64,000 nt of DNA, taken from NCBI GenBank assembly GCA_002104945.1, contig MCFH01000051.1, positions 124,001 through 188,000 of the forward strand. Reading direction: 5' to 3'. Below the pieces are notes generated by a model, which searched no databases, had not been told where the DNA came from, and was given only the letters and a program-made list of their open reading frames with translations. The DNA is from Piromyces finnis (Eukaryota; Neocallimastigomycota; Neocallimastigomycetes; Neocallimastigales; Neocallimastigaceae). Position numbers and translations under genes: made by a program. Shown here piece after piece: positions 54,115 to 64,000 of the stretch (positions within the stretch are counted from its first letter, which is position 1; every line of letters starts with the position of its first letter).

Positions 54115-55410
54115 GAATTTCCAGCTTTAAAAACCTCAATTGAGTTGTCAAGATTGGATGCAGTTAAACGTTACATAAAACGTTTTGTTTCATTAAAAGG
54201 TTCATTATGTAAAGATCATCAATATGCTATTGTATTACTTGGTGTTGATGCTATTTGGGTATGTATGATTTCCTAAAAAAAAAAAAAAAAAAATAAAATA
54301 AAATTTATATAATTTTATTAAAGATATGTGTATTATATAAAAAGTATAATGATTTCACTTCAGATTATAAAAATATAATAAATGTAATGGAAGAAATACC
54401 TGCTCAAGAAGAATATATTAGAAACTTTGGTATTTTTATTTTTATTTTTATTATTATTTGATAATTGAAAACATTTTTCTAGTCAATTAATTCTTACTTA
54501 TATTAATATTTTTATATAAAATATACAGATATGGAATCACTATTAAATTTAATGTATGTAGATTATAACCATTATTTATTTTAATAAATGTTATTAAAAC
54601 ATTATATATTTCTTTATTTTTAGAAAAGAAAGATCTTTAATTCCAAATGTGTTAACATCAAATTATTTCTTAAGAGTTATATTTTTATATTCAAGGTAAT
54701 TATTATATAATTATAAATGATAAATATAAAGAAAATTTATAATAATTAATTATTATTTTATATAATAATTATAAATTCAATTAATAATTTATATATTTAT
54801 ATAAGACCCACCATACCAAATATAAATATAAATAGTATTGTAAGCAAAAGATATTCTCAAAGATTTTTCTTTTTTTCATAAATTTCATATTAATACTATT
54901 ATATTTATCAAATAAATCATAAGTTATTTATTAATTTAATTTTAAAAAATAATATATATATTACATTAGATATTAAAACAATTACAAGAAAGTAAGCTAT
55001 TTATGTTTGATTGTGTTTATTTCCATGATAAGAAAAGTGAAACTAATAATCCACAGGTATTAATACAGTTAAATTAATATAATTAAAGTTAAAATAAAGA
55101 AATAAGTATATATATATTATATTATAAATATTAAAAATATAAATAATTGTAAATATATATATGTATTATTAATTTAAGGTTGTGTTTAATGAATTATTGA
55201 AAATGGAAGAACCATCATGCCCATCCCTATTCTTTGATGTTATAAGAAATGGTCAAAAGTAAAAATGTTTACATTTTGATAATTTTTTAGTATCTACTTG
55301 ATTGAAAAACTAATATATATATATATTTTTTTTTGAATTATTTATTAATTAGATTCTCAATTGCAATGATGAAACTTCTCGGACATCCTCTTCAAAGAAG
55401 AATAAAGTAA
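53359..55410 (+). CDS. BABAM1/MERIT40-like protein (BRISC and BRCA1-A subunit homologue)
   Basis: Eight exons (53359-54258, 54324-54429, 54529-54553, 54624-54695, 54806-54839, 54970-55056, 55179-55258, 55353-55410) join in phase to 453 aa. The protein has a VWA-like fold beginning PEKIIFCIDISGEM. After a ~220-residue Asn/Ser-rich insertion the fold resumes with ELSRLDAVKRYIKRFV and YAIVLLGVDAIW. It continues through FTSDYKNI, FDMESLLNLI, FLRVIFLYSRPTIP, LFMFDCVYFHD and ends MMKLLGHPLQRRIK. That order matches MERIT40, which stabilises the K63-specific deubiquitinase complexes BRISC and BRCA1-A. The name is an inference from these matches. The Asn tract of exon 1 is encoded by AAC/AAT repeats and is not part of the fold. 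Confidence 0.8.
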
Positions 55411-55659
55411 ACATTTAAAACAATGTTAAAATTAAAAATTTTTCATATATAAAAAAATTATAAGCAAATAATTTAAAATAATAAAAAAAAAAAATCAGTT
55501 TTTTAAAAAAATTTTTTTTTGAAAAATACTTTATGTTTCAATTTTTTTTTTAATGAATCATTAATTTGTGTAATATAATTCAAAGTGTTATTTTATTTTA
55601 ATATTTTAATTACATATATCAACAAAGCATCTTTATTATAAATATACAAATTTTTAATA

Positions 55660-57482
55660 ATGGGGAAAGATAATGGTATTTCAATTTAATTTACAATAAT
55701 ATAATAAAAATTGTGAAAATTCTCATTTTAATTTTAATCTTAATATAATGAATTAACTTAATTTTATTTTTTTATTCTTATTTTTATAAATATATTAAAT
55801 GTTTTTGGTAAATTCCTTTAAGATGACGCTGGGTAAAGAGCACATTTGTATTAAAATTATATTATATATATATGTTTTTTTTTATCCTCTTTTTCTTTTT
55901 TTAGAATTCAATGAAATCTTTTTTTTTTAATTTCATTTTAATAAAACAATTAATTTTATAATAAAAAATAAAATATAAACCGTACTAATTTCATTTATTT
56001 ATTTTTTTTTTATTAGATTATTAATATTGATTATTGATACTAATCCATTCATATGGTCAAAATATTCTAACACTAATAAGTCATTTACCAATGTTATGGA
56101 ACACTTAGTAGTTTTTATTAATGCATATCTAGCATGTAAACATGACAATAAATTGGGTGTTATTGCAAGTCATTATAATGAAAGGTATTAAAAAAAAAAA
56201 AAAAAAAAAAAAAGGAATATATAGTTATTATCATAGTAATAAATATTTTATTTATGTATTTTTTTGAAAGTTAAAATTATAATTTAATATTGAATTATTT
56301 TTTTTTATTTCTTTTTAATTAAATTAACTTCAAAAAATAACAAAATTAATATTTATGAAATTTATGAATATAAATAAAACAATAGTAAATTTATTTATCC
56401 AACTAACGAAATGGTTGATGCTGGTCCTCGTCCAGCAAATGCTTATCAACAATTTTGGCAAGTAGATAATTCATTGGTTAATTCTTTAAAACAACTTGCT
56501 CTTAACGACACAATAGAAGATAAAGAATATGGCTATTCCATGATTTCTAGTTCTTTATCCTTAGCTTTATGTTGTAATTATCTTTAAAAAATTAAATTTA
56601 TTTTATTTTTTTTTTTTAAAAAAATTTAAATTTCATTAACAAATTTAAATTTCTAATAATTTTGAAATCTTAATCAAAATTTCATCATTACATTTAGATA
56701 TTAATAAAATAATTCGTTTAAATGAATTAGAGAATATTAAGCCTAGAATTCTTGTTTTATCAGTCTCACCAGATTCCTCAGTACAATATATACCTATTAT
56801 GAATTGTATCTTTTCAGCACAAAAAGCTGTAAGTATTATATATACAAATATAGAATATTAATTATATTTATTAAATTATATTTATTATTTAAAAAGAATA
56901 TACCTATTGATGTATGTAAATTATTTGATGAAGAAACCATTTTTTTACAACAAGCAACACATATTACTAACGGTGTTTTCCAAAATGTTGAAGACTCTTC
57001 TATGCTATTACAATATTTATTAGTATATATTTAAATATATTAATATTTAGTTTAAATATATGTTTAGAAATATTTAAAAATATTAATTTTTTCTTTTTAA
57101 TTAAAAAAGTTTTCTTTTTTACCAAATCGTTCATTAAAATCTATCATGGTATTACCAGATCAGGAACAAGTGGATTTAAGAGCATCCTGTTTCTGTCATA
57201 AAAGAATTATTGATATAGGCTATGTTTGCTCTGTTTGCTTATCAGGTAAGTCAAATAAAAAAATTTAATAATATAATAATTTCTACTTTTCACGTATATT
57301 GTTATATAAATGATTATTAATGAACTTTTTTTTTTTTTCTTTAATTAAATTAATAAAAACATGAAGTATTTTGTACATATTCAACATCATGCTCAACGTG
57401 TTTGACTAATTACTCCTTAGTTAATTTGAATAGAAATAATTCAAATGATACCAAGACTATTACACAATCAAGTATAAACTAA
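55660..57482 (+). CDS. TFB4: TFIIH subunit p34 (Tfb4/GTF2H3)
   Basis: Core subunit of TFIIH, needed for RNA polymerase II promoter opening and nucleotide excision repair. Eight exons (55660-55675, 55823-55832, 56017-56184, 56386-56573, 56698-56828, 56897-57022, 57110-57245, 57367-57482) join in phase to 296 aa, near the usual length of about 300. The VWA-like domain starts LLILIIDTNPFIW and continues with NAYLACKHDNKLGVIA, IKPRILVLSVSPDSS, FSAQKANIPIDVCKL and TNGVFQNVEDSSMLLQYLL. The C-terminal zinc module has the paired cysteines of [21 protein letters not shown] and CSTC. The first two exons (16 and 10 bp) are the least certain part. They are the only joined path I found that supplies a start codon and the required phase. 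The gene begins about 250 bp after the previous one. Confidence 0.88.
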
Positions 57483-57709
57483 AATATTACAAAAACTTCA
57501 AGAAGTTCTATTACATAATTGATTTTTAACAATATTTAAAATATATATCTTAATTATTTATCTTTTTTTATTAAATATTATATACATTTTTAAAATATAC
57601 ATTTTTGTAATATCATATTATAACAATAATAACAACAATAATAAAATGGTATATTTATGTAAAATATTAAAAATGATAATCTATATATAATAAAATAATT
57701 ACATATAGA

Positions 57710-57772
<63 letters not shown>

Positions 57773-57793
57773 AACTATAATTTAAAAATTTTA
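57483..57793. other. Convergent spacer with ATT/ATTT tract
   Basis: This 311-bp stretch between the convergent Tfb4 and Lhs1 genes holds an (ATT)n then (ATTT)n tract at about 57712-57770 and no gene. Confidence 0.7.
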
Positions 57794-61212
<3,419 letters not shown>

Positions 61213-61634
61213 AGTATGAATACAAATATTTAGTTTTTATTTATTATTATTTCGTTCTAATATTAAACAGGTATAAATCTTTTCTATATTTCCTTTTATT
61301 TATTAATTATTACTATTATTATTATTAATTATTAATTTCCTCTTTTTTTTTTTTTTTTTATAGAAGCTTTTATATTTAAATTATTTAATTTAATTATAAA
61401 ATTATAATAATATTTAAAATTATTTTAAATTAAGCATTATCCAATTAACAAAATTATGAAAAATTTTTTTTAAAACTAGCAATTGAATAGAATATTAAAG
61501 AAAAAACAAAAAATGAATAAATATTACATTTATAAAAAATTCATACTGGCTTTTTTTGTTTTTTTCAATTTTTATTTATTTTTTATTCAAAATATATTTC
61601 ATTATATATTATAAAAAGGTTTATTATATATTTA
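61213..61634. other. AT-rich spacer
   Basis: Spacer between two minus-strand genes, with a T run at about 61344-61359. It holds the Lhs1 promoter; no gene seen. Confidence 0.6.
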
Positions 61635-64000
61635 TTATTTAGATGATGAATTCTTTTTATGAAGTTTATGTATATTATTCCTTACATTGGTATCAATAGA
61701 AATTGTAGAAATAATATTTTTTTGAATATTACTCTTCTTTGAATTTAAATTCCTGTATAGAGTTTCTGTAGTGGTTGTTAATGGATTTGCATTTTTTTCG
61801 ATAGAATATTTAGGATTAGATAGTGAAACTTTAATTGTCCGTTTAGCCAAAGAAATATTCGATTTAGCCTTTTTAAGGCTTATTGAAGAATTTTTATGTG
61901 TTTTTTTTGTATATTTATTTTCTGTATTAGCATCATTTAATTCATTATACAATTTAAATTTGTTATTATTTAACTCTGAATTATATTTAAATACTTTATT
62001 ATTTAAGTCTAAATGTTGATGACTTTTAAGAGAGTCTTTCTCTTTCTCTTTTTTTTTTTTTAGTATACAAATAAATGAATAATATATGAGTAAAAAAAAA
62101 AGTTAATAATTTATGTTTATTATGTTAACTTACTTAAATTGGTTCTTTTATCCATCTTTTTACTTTTTAATTTTATTAAATTGCTATTATTTCTTGGTAG
62201 TGGTGCGATAAATGTTGACTTAAATAAATCACCATGATGACTTAAAGGTCTAAAAGCAGGGATGATTGTTGATTTTAAGGTTTTTTCTTTTGATTTTTTA
62301 GTTTTTGATTGTTTTCCAGAATTATTTTCTTTATTATAATTTTCTTTCGGAACTACTAATTTATTATGGATATTTTTATTTCTTTGATGGAATTCTTTTA
62401 TACTTTCTGTAAGAGTAAACGAATCGTTTTTATTATTAATAATTTTATTTTTTTTAGATTTATTATATTTTAATTTATTATCGATTTTTTCTACAGTCAA
62501 AAGATTATTTTTCTTTTTACACTTCAAAATATCATCATTTTTTATTTTATTTAAATCATTTAATACATTTTCATTTCCAATATCATTATTAATAATAATC
62601 TCTTCAATATTTTTACTTTCAATTACATTTTCGTTTAAATTATAGTTATTTAAAGGGTTATCAATATTACTAAAATTTAAATTATTAAAAATAGTTAAAT
62701 TAGATTCATTTTCACTAAGTATCTTATCATTTGTCTGTTGTTTTCTTTTTTCCAATTTAATTTTTTCTTTTAATTTTTTATTATTTTCATAATACTTTTT
62801 TATTTCATTATATCCCCAAAATTCATTTATTATATTATTGATTTCATAATTAATTTGCATACGATCTTCAAATTCCTCAGTATTTAAAATGAAATCACTT
62901 TCTTTAATTTGGCTTTCTAATAAAAGACTCTTTTCATAATAATTTTTTAATTTTTCTAATTCAATTACTGATTTTCGACGATCGGAGTCTGTAACAAAAA
63001 ATGTATCTAAACTAATAAGAGATGTTGGCATTGTAGATACAATTAAATGGTAATAACAAATAAATCTTAAATTTTTAGTTTCTCCTTTTTCCACCATTAG
63101 CTCATTAAATGTTGAAAAAACATCTGGTAAAATATTGTCATTATATATATCATTTTGTTTTTGAATATCACTATAAAATGCTTTATTTACTGGATTCTCT
63201 CTATTATATATTAGTTGAATTAAAATTAAATATTTTCAATGATTATTTTATAATAATATTTATTTAATATATTAATTTCTTTTTTTAATTTATATTATTT
63301 ATCTTAAATGATTTATAAGATATTCATTATATTATATATATATATAATTATACTAACCTAATATCCAAAATTTTTAAGTTCATAAGCATTTTTAAAGTAT
63401 TTAGAAATGGAGGGAATATAACTATCATATTATTAACAAGGTAGAGTTCTTCTAAATTCTTTAAATATAATATTTCTTTTATGTTTTTTATTTTATTATT
63501 ATTTAAATTGAGGTACTTTAATTCATACATATCCTTAAAGAGACCTAACGGGATAGAATCAATATTACAAGAACTTAATATAAGGGAATTTAAATTTTTA
63601 CATAAATACAATTCTTCTAATTTTAAAATACGCCTATCTAAAAAATTTTAATTATTCAAACAATATTCAATAATAATTAGAATTTAGAAATTAAATCTTA
63701 TAAATATAATGAAAATAATTATTACTTAATATAAATAATTCTTTTATATTAGTCAAATCCGAAAATTTTATATTTAAAGGATTGCTTAAAAATAATAAAA
63801 TATTATATTAGCAAACTTAATACATTTATTCTGTATATAAATCTTAAATTTTTAATTATATATATTTATTACTTTGTAAGTGGAACCTTAGATTGGATTG
63901 ATAAAGTTTTTAAATCACTCATTAAATAGCAATTTTTAATTTGCTCAACAATACTATCGTTAATATATAATTCAGTTAAATTTGGGAAATAAAATTCATC
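61635..64000 (-). CDS. Leucine-rich-repeat protein, 5' part beyond the window
   Basis: C-terminal part of a gene that runs off the right edge. Exons in the window (63873-64000, 63726-63784, 63358-63637, 62134-63200, 61635-62047) join in phase. They begin inside LRR units (NLTELYINDSIVEQI, NIKELFILS, NLNSLILSSCNIDSIP, LKYLNLNNNKIKNI, NLEELYLVNNMI, NLKILDIRENPV). A capping segment with PTSLISLDTFFVTDSDRR closes the array. The remaining ~450 residues are highly charged and Asn/Lys-rich: a probable coiled coil (ELEKLKNYYEKSLLLESQIKE, cut here at 20 or so residues), then disordered. No function can be named. The layout, LRRs plus cap plus coiled coil, is common in centrosomal and ciliary LRR proteins. 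The last intron has an acceptor preceded by an A run rather than pyrimidines. Confidence 0.72.

Overview
The window is eukaryotic. Genes are split by many short GT-AG introns, spacers are extremely AT-rich and full of homopolymer runs and (AAT)n/(TTTC)n/(AAAT)n tracts, and several proteins carry Asn-rich stretches. Two secreted plant-cell-wall enzymes each carry a pair of Cys-rich fungal dockerin (CBM10-like) modules. That combination points to an anaerobic gut fungus (Neocallimastigomycota: Neocallimastix, Piromyces, Orpinomyces, Anaeromyces and relatives). I cannot name the genus from sequence alone.

Layout. 1-12 kb: a Cdc24-type RhoGEF (+), an Arp1/centractin actin-related protein (-) and ribosomal protein eS26 (+). 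12.9-14.5 kb: a cluster of 5'-truncated LINE pieces. 16.8-17.6 kb: a four-exon gene for a small secreted protein (-). 20-21.7 kb: an intronless cellulosomal CE1 (feruloyl-esterase-like) enzyme. 22.1-27.8 kb: a full-length non-LTR retrotransposon (LINE) with one intact 1513-codon ORF, poly(A) and a perfect 14-bp target-site duplication, followed directly by the 5' part of an older, decayed copy (27.8-29.1 kb). 31.3-32.9 kb: an ankyrin-repeat protein. 33.4-37.7 kb: a large unrecognised leucine-rich-repeat protein (-). 38.7-40.1 kb: a GH5 endoglucanase with two dockerins (-). 42.7-43.5 kb: a four-exon tetraspan membrane protein (-) whose exons are too short to show as an ORF. 46-47.8 kb: farnesyl diphosphate synthase. 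49-52.5 kb: a Bro1/ALIX protein. 53.4-55.4 kb: a BABAM1/MERIT40-like protein. 55.7-57.5 kb: TFIIH subunit p34 (Tfb4). 57.8-61.2 kb: an ER Hsp70-like Lhs1/GRP170 ending in NDEL (-). 61.6 kb to the window end: the C-terminal part of another LRR protein (-).

Most genes are housekeeping: polarity signalling, dynactin, translation, isoprenoid synthesis, ESCRT, TFIIH and ER folding. The lineage-specific parts are the two dockerin enzymes, built for the extracellular cellulosome, and the LINE family. I joined exons by requiring splice sites, a continuous phase and a continuous family match. For every multi-exon model contained in the window, summed exon lengths came to a whole number of codons.

The most interesting unexplained structure is in the LINE. 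Its 5' UTR opens with two 124-bp tandem monomers, each able to fold into three stems. Further hairpins follow, one with a compensatory base change between the young and old copies. The stop codon lies in the loop of a 14-bp hairpin kept in three copies. I could not run folding, searches or alignments, so family names rest on recognised motifs.
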